From contig JAZRXA010000042.1 in the NCBI GenBank assembly GCA_045599965.1, forward strand, positions 1 to 64,000: a stretch of 64,000 nt of DNA, in the 5' to 3' direction. This document shows positions 1 through 7,023 of this stretch, in pieces. Origin of the DNA: RGIG5612 sp045599965 (lineage in GTDB: Bacteria; Bacillota; Clostridia; Lachnospirales; Lachnospiraceae). Every line of letters starts with the position of its first letter. Within the stretch, counting starts at the first letter, position 1. The notes below the pieces were generated by a model. The model had not been told where the DNA came from. It did not search any database and worked only from the letters and a program-made list of their open reading frames with translations. The translations under genes were made by a program, and so were the position numbers.

Positions 1-519
1 TGCCCATCTAAACTAGAATCAATACAATCATTGTTAGATAAAACATTAAAGAAAACATCATACTTAGAAACAATAGAAAATCTTGCTACACTTAAAGCAG
101 ATTTAGAACGAAGCATTAAAGTAATGAGACAAGTAACAAATCCATCAGAGGAGTTTATTATTAGTCGAATAATGCAAGTCGATACAGTAACAGAATATGT
201 AGCAGCAACAGAAGCCACGGACATTACGTTCACACTGCATAAAAAAGGGCAGCCTACATCAATGGTATATTTTAGAACGACAACAGGAGTTAGGAATATG
301 GTAGTCGGAGAAAAACTTATTGATTATGTTCCTTGGGCTGGAGGGTCTATTAAAGTATATGAGACCTTTGAAAATGTTGAGGGCTTTTATTATGAAGGTC
401 AAGACGATGTACGTGTAATTGGAACAATGGTCGTAACAGCATCTCCAGCAATGACAGCAACACAACAAAAAGAACTTTTAGATAATATCGAAAAAGTATA
501 TACAACTCTAGAAGAATAA
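1..519 (+). CDS. Hypothetical protein, 5' end cut by window edge
   Basis: The reading frame is open from the first base, so the protein begins outside the window; the TTG at 31 is only the first internal start-like codon. The visible part is about 172 residues. Its N-terminal 50 residues look helical (LKADLERSIKVMRQ), followed by a compact beta-rich region and a last helix after TATQQKELLDNIEK. I do not recognise a named family. There is no signal peptide or membrane segment in the visible part. It is followed by a strong hairpin at 541-565 and faces the convergent Rpn-type nuclease gene. Confidence 0.6.
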   Translation, partial: CPSKLESIQSLLDKTLKKTSYLETIENLATLKADLERSIKVMRQVTNPSEEFIISRIMQVDTVTEYVAATEATDITFTLHKKGQPTSMVYFRTTTGVRNMVVGEKLIDYVPWAGGSIKVYETFENVEGFYYEGQDDVRVIGTMVVTASPAMTATQQKELLDNIEKVYTTLEE

Positions 520-540
520 ATAAGCTGGTCATGTATCGCA

Positions 541-571
541 CAAGGCCGAGCATCGCTCGGCCTTGGTTAAT
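541..571. terminator. Strong hairpin between convergent genes
   Basis: Perfect 11-bp stem, CAAGGCCGAGC at 541-551 with GCTCGGCCTTG at 555-565, and a 3-base loop. The T-tract is poor (GTTAATT), so termination on the plus strand is plausible but not textbook. It lies between the convergent genes ending at 519 and 603. Confidence 0.6.
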
Positions 572-602
572 TAAAAGTAGTATATTGAACTTTATAAAAT
601 AA

Positions 603-1445
603 TTATTTATTTGGCACATAACCAAATTCGATTGCTTGTTCTAATGAAATTAAACCTTTTTTTAATTGCATTCTAAGAAGGTCTTGTTGGCCTTCCTCGC
701 GACCCTCAACAAGGCCTTCTTCGTAGGCTTCTTCTTTCATAAATTTATCATATGTTTCTTGGTCATATCCTCTAATTAAGCTTCCCAACACAGTAGACCT
801 CCTCTCTTGAAGATATTCGCTAAGAATATCATTACTAATACAAAAATTAATCGCTTCGTTTATTGCAACTTCTTTGTCATTTCTACCATTAGTTTTTTCT
901 TTAACGATATTAATGAATTTCGAATAGTTATTAAGCAATTGGCACTTATCCATCAAACTTTTGTTATGCCCATAATTAATATTAATCATAAGCACAGATA
1001 AGTCAAGGTCAGACTTGCAAGAAGTATTTAAGAAAGCATCGGATAAACGAAGAATTTGTTTATCATCAGCATCCAAAATCCCGTTATAAAAAACAACAAA
1101 CTTCGGTGTAGGAATTTTTTGCAATTTACTTCCATAAATATTTCGGTGTTCATTTTCGATAATGTTTTGATATTCTTCCGCAACATAGCATAAGAGTCTA
1201 AGAGGCATATTGGGATTGAAGGTACTTTGTTGCTCATAAAGATTTAGAATTCCTCCACATATAAATGCCAGGTCATTAAATTTTGTAACAAAGAAGCTGT
1301 TTTTAATTGTTACTATTTCTAAGTCTGACGAATCTTTTACATCCGTATCTAAAATAGCATTCATTAAAGCTAGAAGTTCTTCTTTGTTGTGCTCAAAAAG
1401 ATCTACAAAAATAGTATCTTTGTAATTGTGTTTTACTTCGTACAT
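603..1445 (-). CDS. Rpn family recombination-promoting nuclease / putative transposase
   Basis: 280 residues matching the PD-(D/E)XK 'Rpn' proteins that are abundant in Lachnospiraceae. Visible family marks are the N-terminal YKDTIFVDLF, the core NLYEQQSTFNPNMPLR (the E-x-Q of the nuclease fold), IPTPKFVVFYNG, MININYGHNKSLM, and a C-terminal tail with repeated EG units (EEGLVEGREEG). Family knowledge: Rpn proteins are Mg/Ca-dependent DNA endonucleases that raise RecA-independent recombination; they are not complete insertion sequences. The start has a good site (AAAGGGA, 9 bases upstream). Upstream of the gene lies the palindrome-rich, gene-free stretch 1446-2341. Whether the two are linked is inference. 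Confidence 0.85.
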   Translation of the reverse strand: MYEVKHNYKDTIFVDLFEHNKEELLALMNAILDTDVKDSSDLEIVTIKNSFFVTKFNDLAFICGGILNLYEQQSTFNPNMPLRLLCYVAEEYQNIIENEHRNIYGSKLQKIPTPKFVVFYNGILDADDKQILRLSDAFLNTSCKSDLDLSVLMININYGHNKSLMDKCQLLNNYSKFINIVKEKTNGRNDKEVAINEAINFCISNDILSEYLQERRSTVLGSLIRGYDQETYDKFMKEEAYEEGLVEGREEGQQDLLRMQLKKGLISLEQAIEFGYVPNK

Positions 1446-1645
1446 AAAAGTCCCTTTCCGGCAGAACGGTTTAGATTAGCGCAAATAAAGCGTTGGCTCG
1501 TCCTGCCTAATAAAAAATAATTTGAATTCTTCGGCAGAAACTGCCAGATTTGAGCGAGTCGCTCACTGCACGAATGTGCTTTATTAATATACTAAATAAT
1601 TTCTGACTGGTCAATGATATCAGTAACTATGAATTTATGGGGCTA
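1446..1645. other. Gene-free AT-rich stretch with small hairpins
   Basis: No credible ORF. It contains two short perfect hairpins, GGCAG-AAA-CTGCC (1533-1545) and GAGCGA-G-TCGCTC (1552-1564), and probably the promoter of the nuclease gene on the minus strand. Nothing else could be assigned. Confidence 0.5.
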
Positions 1646-1758
1646 TGGATTTATGGATAACTGGCTAGGCGCCAGTTATCCACAAATCCAACAGCCTCTA
1701 CTACTATCTCCCATTGCGTTGCCTTGAGGCACCGCTTCGCTGGCTACGCCAGCTCCAT
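1646..1758 (+). repeat. Left copy of an inverted, hairpin-rich repeat
   Basis: Outer hairpin with 20-base arms at 1646-1665 and 1671-1690 (one mismatch). Then comes a 24-base block at 1695-1718 (CCTCTACTACTATCTCCCAT...) that is the exact reverse complement of 2175-2198. Next are a GCCT-TG-AGGC hairpin (1721-1730), the shared block CGCTTCGC, a GCTGGC-TAC-GCCAGC hairpin (1739-1753) and CTCCATATAT. The partner copy is at 2137-2239 in the opposite orientation. Confidence 0.8.
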
Positions 1759-1798
1759 ATATTAATACAAAATAAAATATTTTTTAAAATTTATAAAC

Positions 1799-1917
1799 TA
1801 AGGTGGCGCTCGAAAGAACGTGTGCTGTCATTCAAAGTCCGCCACCGTAAGTAGCGAAGGACGGCGCAGGGCCCTACTTAGCCCAAGCGCCGTCAACTTC
1901 GCGAGCAACCACCTCGG
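1799..1917 (+). ncRNA. Candidate GC-rich structured RNA of unknown class
   Basis: A GC-rich island in AT-rich surroundings. A 14-bp helix forms from GCGAAG-GACGGCGC (1854-1867) and GCGCCGTC-AA-CTTCGC (1887-1902) with a two-base bulge. GGTGGCG (1802-1808) can pair with CGCCACC (1840-1846), or alternatively GGTGG and GCTCG (1802-1806, 1808-1812) can pair with CGAGC and CCACC (1902-1906, 1909-1913). These two pairings exclude each other. There is no ORF. I do not recognise an Rfam family. It lies between the two inverted repeat copies. It could equally be a DNA-level structure of a mobile element; strand is uncertain. Confidence 0.4.
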
Positions 1918-1935
1918 ATATACAAAAAGACAAAT

Positions 1936-2105
1936 AACCATACAACTTAGCTGTTTTGATGGTGTGACTTATGGTTTTTTCTCAAAAAAGTGCTAATTTT
2001 TGGCATTATTTTAAATTTTAAACCATACAACAAAGTCAATATAAGATAGGTTGTACGGGTAAACACCATAAGTCATCATATGTTTTTCTAGGAGTTGTAT
2101 GGTTT
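1936..2105. repeat. TIR-bounded MITE-like element with nested inverted repeats
   Basis: The ends are AACCATACAAC (1936-1946) and GTTGTATGGTT (2094-2104), perfect inverted repeats. Inside each end a second inverted pair occurs, GACTTATGG (1966-1974) and CCATAAGTC (2066-2074), and a third copy of the end motif sits at 2020-2031 with a partial partner at 2049-2056. Both outward ends carry T-runs (1975-1980, 2103-2107), so transcripts could also terminate here. There is no transposase. No target-site duplication was convincing. Confidence 0.5.
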
Positions 2106-2136
2106 TTTGTGTAAATAGAACTTCAAAAGTTATTTT

Positions 2137-2239
2137 CATATATGGAGCCGGTGGTCACACCGGCGAAGCGGCGCCGCAATGGGAGATAGTAGTAGAGGTT
2201 GTGGGGCTTGTGGATTATCTTTGATCATCCACAAACCCA
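2137..2239 (-). repeat. Right copy of the inverted, hairpin-rich repeat
   Basis: Mirror of 1646-1758. It has ATATATGGAG, a GCCGGTG-GTCA-CACCGGC hairpin (2147-2164), CGAAGCGGCGC, the exact 24-base match 2175-2198, and an outer hairpin formed by GTTGTGGGGCTTGTGGAT and ATCCACAAACCCACAAC (2199-2242). The inner helix differs in sequence from the left copy but keeps its pairing. Confidence 0.8.
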
Positions 2240-2291
2240 CAACCAAAAGAATTCAGCAAATTGCAAAAACGAAACTTCTAGATATTAAATA

Positions 2292-2326
2292 AAAAACCTC
2301 GCTGTTTCCAGCGAGGTTTTTATTTT
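2292..2326 (-). terminator. Intrinsic terminator of the URO-D-like gene
   Basis: Perfect 13-bp stem, AAAAACCTCGCTG (2292-2304) and CAGCGAGGTTTTT (2309-2321), with a TTTC loop on the plus strand. It is followed by T-runs in both directions, so it can work for either strand. The gene ending at 2342 on the minus strand is its natural client. Confidence 0.85.
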
Positions 2327-2341
2327 GAGTGTTTGAATCAA

Positions 2342-3331
2342 TTAGAATAATTCTTGGCTCATAAGAGCGATGTTCTTAGAAATTTCTTCATATGCTCCTG
2401 GGTAGAAGCTACCTGGTGTACCAAGTGTTGAAGAAGGAATGAAGCTACGTCTTGGACCAATCTTTGTACAAGCACGTCTTACTTCGTTTGCAATTACTTC
2501 TGGATCCCAATCTGGAATATCGCAAAGTTTTGATTCAATTTCGCCCATGAATGTGATCTGTCCTTCATATTTATCAAGAAGTTCAGGAATGTTATTTGTA
2601 GGAACAGGTCCTTGCCAAATATCGATACCCATTTCGATCATTTCTGGAACGAGGTTAGCTGAGAAAGCGTCATTATGGTGAACGATAAGAACGTTGTTCT
2701 CTTTGTATACGCCATAAATCTTCTTGTAAGCTGGAAGAATGAATTCATCAAACATTTCTGGTGACATGAATGAATTCTTGTAGCTGCCCCAGTCATCATG
2801 ATGGAGAACTGCGTCGATTCCAACTTTCTCAATCATAGCATGAGCATATTCAACTTCTACGTCTGTGATGAAGTCGATTAATTCATGCATGCATTCTGGC
2901 TCTTCATAGAAGTTTGCCATAGCATCTTCCATACCCATAAGAGCGTGAATTCTTTCGAACACACCTTGTGGATGTAATGAACAAGCATATTGCTGTGTTC
3001 TATCTGTAGCGTCAGCTTTTCCTTTAAGCATATCCCAATATGGAGGAGCAGGAATAAGGAAAGGTTTTTTAACAACTTCTTTCCATTTTGTAATGTCTTT
3101 TACAAGACGATGCTCTTCATCATGAACAGGGAATGCACCCATCTGACCTACTGGTAATCTCCAAAATACGCCGTATTGGTCGTATCCTTCGTTACCTGGA
3201 ATGAAAGGATAGTCACCCATGTAATATGAAGCTTCAAAAATGCAGTTAACAAATTCGTACTGATTTACAAAGCGATCAGGTGTACCATCTTTTTTCATTG
3301 TCTCAAGTAAGTTTTCTTTGATTGTTAACAT
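2342..3331 (-). CDS. Uroporphyrinogen decarboxylase (URO-D) fold protein
   Basis: 329 residues with the URO-D/corrinoid methyltransferase TIM-barrel pattern. Visible marks are DAVLHHDDWGSYKNSFMSPEMFDEFILP near residue 170, followed by VLIVHHNDAFSANLVPEMIEMGID and the late GxITFMGEI segment. The family includes true HemE and cobamide-dependent methyltransferases (MtaA, MtbA and O-demethylase types). The HDDWG and HHND elements resemble the methyltransferase-like members rather than HemE. No other haem gene and no corrinoid protein is near, so substrate and reaction are unknown. The start is supported by AAGGAGA. It is a single-gene transcript ending at the hairpin 2292-2321. Confidence 0.75.
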   Translation of the reverse strand: MLTIKENLLETMKKDGTPDRFVNQYEFVNCIFEASYYMGDYPFIPGNEGYDQYGVFWRLPVGQMGAFPVHDEEHRLVKDITKWKEVVKKPFLIPAPPYWDMLKGKADATDRTQQYACSLHPQGVFERIHALMGMEDAMANFYEEPECMHELIDFITDVEVEYAHAMIEKVGIDAVLHHDDWGSYKNSFMSPEMFDEFILPAYKKIYGVYKENNVLIVHHNDAFSANLVPEMIEMGIDIWQGPVPTNNIPELLDKYEGQITFMGEIESKLCDIPDWDPEVIANEVRRACTKIGPRRSFIPSSTLGTPGSFYPGAYEEISKNIALMSQELF

Positions 3332-3474
3332 GTGATTCTCCTTCTCAAAAAAATTTCATTTTGTAGCCTGTACACTGCCACAAAAAGTTTGAATTTATTA
3401 TACCAAAAATCAATGCAAAAATATAGTACAAAAAATACTTGCGAATTTGTCAAAAAAAGCATTAAATATGTGTA

Positions 3475-3517
3475 AGTGAGTTCGAAACCATCCTCACTAT
3501 AAATAAAACTAGGGAGC
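3475..3517 (+). promoter_or_regulatory. preQ1-I riboswitch controlling queT
   Basis: Stem P1 GTGAG (3476-3480) pairs with CTCAC (3493-3497) around the loop TTCGAAACCATC. The A-rich tail TATAAATAAAACTA then runs straight into GGGAG (3512-3516), the ribosome binding site of queT. This is the compact H-type pseudoknot architecture of class I preQ1 aptamers: loop C-rich bases pair with the GG of the tail when ligand is bound, which hides the Shine-Dalgarno sequence. Control is therefore expected to be translational OFF. The downstream gene is a queuosine-precursor transporter, which fits. Confidence 0.85.
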
Positions 3518-3521
3518 AATT

Positions 3522-4001
3522 ATGAAAATATCAGCAAAATCTATTGCGATAGGTGGACTTGTTGCAGCGCTTTACGTAGTACTAACGTTTATATCTAGTA
3601 TTTTTGGCATAGCATCAGGACCAATTCAAATTAGAATTTCAGAAATTTTATGTATAATGCCAATGTTTACTCCGGCAGCAGTGCCCGGACTTTTTGTTGG
3701 TTGCCTTTTATCAAATATTTTATTTGGCTCAGGGATTTGGGATATTATTTTTGGAAGCATCGCAACCTTGATTGGCGCTATCGGAACTCACCTTTTAAGA
3801 AAACACAGGTTTATAGGAATTATTCCGCCTATTATTTCTAACATGATTATAGTGCCACTCGTTATGAAATTTACGATAGCATCTGCGGAAAGCTTTTGGA
3901 TTTTGGTTTTGATGATAGGCGCTAGCGAATTACTTAGCGCAGGAGTTCTTGGCGAGCTTTTATATATTCCTTTAAATAAGAATAGATCTCTTTTTTCGTA
4001 G
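3522..4001 (+). CDS. queT: QueT family queuosine precursor (preQ0/preQ1) transporter
   Basis: 159 residues, nearly all hydrophobic with about five membrane helices. The N-terminal AIGGLVAALYVVLTF, the segment ISEILCIMPMFTPAAVPGLFVGCLLSN, and the length all match the QueT integral-membrane family, the S-component of an ECF-type importer. The start follows the GGGAG site at the end of the preQ1 aptamer by five bases. Its last 68 bases overlap the convergent DUF362 gene. It acts in the cytoplasmic membrane; the energising ECF module is not in this window. Confidence 0.92.
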   Translation: MKISAKSIAIGGLVAALYVVLTFISSIFGIASGPIQIRISEILCIMPMFTPAAVPGLFVGCLLSNILFGSGIWDIIFGSIATLIGAIGTHLLRKHRFIGIIPPIISNMIIVPLVMKFTIASAESFWILVLMIGASELLSAGVLGELLYIPLNKNRSLFS

Positions 4002-5064
4002 GAGGGCAGCCTTTAACATTTAGATTAAAAGATGCACAACATGCGCCGATTCCGATTTTAGTATCGCATGAAGGCGCATTTTTGTATCCTTGTCCGATGC
4101 AAATTTTTGTATCTAAAAATTCTGTAAGTCCTTCATCTTTTAATTCTTCTAAAGCTTCTGTTAAAGCTGCGTAACATGCGCTGCACGAATCAACTTCTTC
4201 AGCTAAGTATTTAACTTCTAAAAGTTTATGCGATAAAGAGAGAACTCCTTTTTCGTCGCCCTCAACAGTGATGATACAAGCTTTTGAAAGATCAAAGTTT
4301 CCGATTCCTAATTTTTCGGCAAGCATTACATATTCTACGTCACTAGCTTTTATGCCTAATTCTTTGCATGCATAGGAATCAATTAACACTGGGTCGAGTC
4401 CGACCATTACACAATTAGTTACAAGCGGGTTGCCACCTTCTTCAAAGTCTGGGTCTCCACAAATATGATCAACTACAATAAAGTCTTGATGAATTGCTTT
4501 GTTGATATAAGCGATAGGACGATGAAGCCCTTCTAAATGTGATCTTCTTTTTTCTGAATTAGGAATTACCCCTTTAAGATTTTTAAGAGCGCACGTCATC
4601 TTTGTTTGGCAATGTCCCTTTAAGACTGGAACATTTATTAGAAAGTCGATGCTATCTAAAATAGAGCAGATGTTTACTTCATAATCCTCAAGAGAAACTT
4701 TTTTGCTAGTGTCCTTTTGTGTATCAAAAATTTTTACATCATAAGTTCTTGCAAGCTCATTAAATCCACAATATTCAAAGGAGTCTGAAGTTTTATCTCC
4801 GACCCATGAGCCTTCCAAAATAGTTATGTTATCGTATCCGTTTTCTTTTAAGAACTCAATTATTCCGGCCACAACTTCTGGGTGAGTAGTTGCGCCAAAA
4901 GAAGCTGGAACAGGGCTAACGAGGTTAGGCTTTATTCCAATAGAAAGATTTTCGGAACATGTTTTGCTTTTTAGAAGCGAAACCAAATCAGCTTTTTTAA
5001 GAAGCCTTTTAGTCATTTCCTTATATTCAGTTCCATATGCTTTTAAGAGTTCGTTTTGTTTCAT
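3934..5064 (-). CDS. DUF362 domain-containing protein
   Basis: 376 residues. The DUF362 domain is recognised by IGIKPNLVSPVPASFGATTHPEVVAG, LINVPVLKGHCQTKMTCALKNLKG and the GLDPVLIDSYACKELG stretch. The C-terminal third has many cysteines (CSACYAAL, CIGQGYK, GIGACCASFNLNVKGCPPT), which could bind metal or an iron-sulfur cluster. Family function is uncertain; members are annotated as putative ferredoxin-like or tRNA-related proteins. The start at 5064 has no clear ribosome binding site, and a TATAAT lies at 5077-5072, so a nearly leaderless message or a later start are both possible. The 3' end overlaps queT by 68 bases in convergent orientation. Confidence 0.8.
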   Translation of the reverse strand: MKQNELLKAYGTEYKEMTKRLLKKADLVSLLKSKTCSENLSIGIKPNLVSPVPASFGATTHPEVVAGIIEFLKENGYDNITILEGSWVGDKTSDSFEYCGFNELARTYDVKIFDTQKDTSKKVSLEDYEVNICSILDSIDFLINVPVLKGHCQTKMTCALKNLKGVIPNSEKRRSHLEGLHRPIAYINKAIHQDFIVVDHICGDPDFEEGGNPLVTNCVMVGLDPVLIDSYACKELGIKASDVEYVMLAEKLGIGNFDLSKACIITVEGDEKGVLSLSHKLLEVKYLAEEVDSCSACYAALTEALEELKDEGLTEFLDTKICIGQGYKNAPSCDTKIGIGACCASFNLNVKGCPPTKKEIYSYLKEYIKARQELLR

Positions 5065-5086
5065 AGGATAGATTATAACAAACTTA

Positions 5087-5116
5087 TTGGGATTTTAGGG
5101 AGCTTTATTGTATAAT
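5087..5116 (+). promoter_or_regulatory. Promoter of the macrodomain gene
   Basis: TTGGGA (5087-5092), an 18-base spacer, then TATAAT (5111-5116), about 30 bases before the start codon. It matches the sigma-A pattern. Confidence 0.6.
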
Positions 5117-5146
5117 AAGATTCAATAAAAATTAGAGGTAAAAAAC

Positions 5147-5656
5147 ATGGCAGTAAAAATAGTTAATGAAAGTATAGTTGAGATGGAAGTTGACGCTGTC
5201 GTAAATGCAGCTAACAAAGAACTTGCTGGTGGCGGTGGAGTAGACGGCGCTATTCATAGAGCGGCAGGCCCAGAACTAGACAAGGCATGTGCGCAATTAG
5301 GCGGCTGCCCTACTGGCGATGCGGTAATTACTTGGGGATATGATATGGAGTATGCAATCTATATTATTCATGCTGTGGGCCCAATTTGGCAAGGCGGAAA
5401 CAATGGTGAAGAAAAACTCTTAAGAAGTGCATACCAAAAATCTTTAGAACTTTCAAAGACTCATGGATGCAGAAGCGTAGCTTTTCCACTTATTTCCGGA
5501 GGGGTTTATGGGTATCCTAAAAAAGAAGCAATAAAGATTGCTATAGAAGAAATTTCTAAAGCCCAGGAAGAAAATGATAAACGAGATTTTTATCTAACAC
5601 TTGTTGATCAAGAGGCTTTTGATATTGCAAAGGAACTTTATCCAAACTTATTCTAA
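5147..5656 (+). CDS. Macrodomain protein (O-acetyl-ADP-ribose deacetylase-like)
   Basis: 169 residues forming one macrodomain. VDAVVNAANKELAGGGGVDGAIHRAAG is the ADP-ribose-binding signature, and the second loop is FPLISGGVYGYP. This is the MacroD/YmdB-type pattern, which hydrolyses O-acetyl-ADP-ribose or removes mono-ADP-ribose from proteins. It is cytoplasmic. The start is set by AGAGGT nine bases upstream. It is a single transcription unit with its own promoter and a strong terminator at 5674. Confidence 0.92.
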   Translation: MAVKIVNESIVEMEVDAVVNAANKELAGGGGVDGAIHRAAGPELDKACAQLGGCPTGDAVITWGYDMEYAIYIIHAVGPIWQGGNNGEEKLLRSAYQKSLELSKTHGCRSVAFPLISGGVYGYPKKEAIKIAIEEISKAQEENDKRDFYLTLVDQEAFDIAKELYPNLF

Positions 5657-5673
5657 TATTAAATTGAGTATTT

Positions 5674-5712
5674 GCCCGACCACAACATATAGGTTTTGGT
5701 CGGGCTTTTTTT
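5674..5712 (+). terminator. Rho-independent terminator of the macrodomain gene
   Basis: GCCCGACCA (5674-5682) pairs with TGGTCGGGC (5697-5705) and is followed by TTTTTTT. Confidence 0.93.
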
Positions 5713-5926
5713 ATGTAGAAAATTTAAGGCGTAAATTGTGCATAATTACAAAATAGGGTGATAAAATTTACAAAATTATCCACAAAAATGCTTTATTTTT
5801 TATGAAATATGTAATACAATACACAATGTATAACAAAAAATATGCAAAAAAATGTACAAAATAGTAAAAAAAGAAAAAATTTTTGTTAACACAATATACA
5901 CAAATTGTACATAAATGAGGTATAAT

Positions 5927-7012
5927 ATGATATCGAATCAATTATTGCAAAAAACACTAGATGAGTTAAAGGCAATTTCAAACGAAGACGTAGCGTTATT
6001 TGCTTTAGATGGAAGCTTAATTGTTTCCACCTACAAGGATAAAGTTGATTCTAAGAAGATCAAAGAATTTGCTGAATCTTCTAGAGAATTTAAGGAATTA
6101 TCTAACAGTCAGTTATTTAAAATAAAAGACGATTTACGGGATGAATACATATTGGCTGTAAGAGGCAAATCTTCAACAACTGAACTTGTTGGCAGAATGG
6201 TTAAGTATCAGTTGGAACATTTACTTGCTTCTTACAAAGAGAAGTTTGATAAAGATAACTTTGTCAAATCTCTTTTGATGGACAATCTTATGCTTGTCGA
6301 TATTTTCGACCGATCAAGAAAGTTTAAGCTTGAGATTGACGCGCCAAGAGTTGTATTCGTTTTTGATTTAAAAGAAAAAAATCAAGATGATGCAATAACT
6401 ACAATGAAAAGCATCTTCTCTAATAATGAAGACTTCGTTACTGCTATGGACAAGAAAACAATTATTCTTGTTAAGCAGTTTGACACAAATGTTACGAATA
6501 GCGATGTAGATAGTTTTGCAAAGAAAACTTTTACCGAAGTTAAGCGCGCATTATCCGAAGCAGTTAATATTTCATATGGTTCTATTGTATATGATTTAAG
6601 AGAAGTTTCTAAATCATATAAAGAAGCTAAGATGGCTGGGGAAGTTGGAAAGATTTTCTTTGCTGATAGCAATATTAATTCGTATGAGAACCTTGGAATT
6701 GGAAGACTTATTTACCAATTACCAATGCCGCTTTGTAGATTATTTATTAAAGAAATTTTCGGAGATTCTTCACCTAGAGATTTTGATGAAGAAATAACCG
6801 AAACTATAAATAAGTTTTTTGATAATTCATTAAACGTATCAGAAACATCAAGACAACTTTATATACATAGAAACACACTCGTGTACCGACTAGATAAAGT
6901 TCAAAAAAATACGGGATTAGATTTAAGAGTGTTTGATGATGCGATTACATTAAAAATTGCGATGATGGTTTCTAATTATATGGAATACGTTGATGGATTA
7001 GAATATAAATAG
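5927..7012 (+). CDS. PucR/CdaR-type transcriptional regulator heading the ftsEX operon
   Basis: About 361 residues. The C-terminal 60 residues hold the PucR-type helix-turn-helix (FFDNSLNVSETSRQLYIHRNTLVYRLDKV near residues 300-330). The middle has the CdaR GGDEF-like fold, and the N-terminal part is an unassigned sensor-like region. I chose ATG 5927 because GAGG lies six bases before it; the in-frame ATG at 5915 has no such site. It stops 11 bases before ftsE, so it is probably the first gene of the cell-division operon. A regulator of this class before ftsE is seen in other Clostridia. Its ligand is unknown. Confidence 0.8.
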   Translation: MISNQLLQKTLDELKAISNEDVALFALDGSLIVSTYKDKVDSKKIKEFAESSREFKELSNSQLFKIKDDLRDEYILAVRGKSSTTELVGRMVKYQLEHLLASYKEKFDKDNFVKSLLMDNLMLVDIFDRSRKFKLEIDAPRVVFVFDLKEKNQDDAITTMKSIFSNNEDFVTAMDKKTIILVKQFDTNVTNSDVDSFAKKTFTEVKRALSEAVNISYGSIVYDLREVSKSYKEAKMAGEVGKIFFADSNINSYENLGIGRLIYQLPMPLCRLFIKEIFGDSSPRDFDEEITETINKFFDNSLNVSETSRQLYIHRNTLVYRLDKVQKNTGLDLRVFDDAITLKIAMMVSNYMEYVDGLEYK

Positions 7013-7023
7013 TCGGAGGACAC

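Noticed and set aside
603..1445. Complete insertion sequence with transposase
   Set aside because: Rpn proteins are sometimes labelled transposases, but the flanks show no matching terminal repeats around the gene.
5713..5926. Riboswitch or small RNA before the regulator of ftsEX
   Set aside because: The stretch is very AT-rich with several TTGT/ACAA runs but no stable helix; nothing beyond a promoter region can be claimed.
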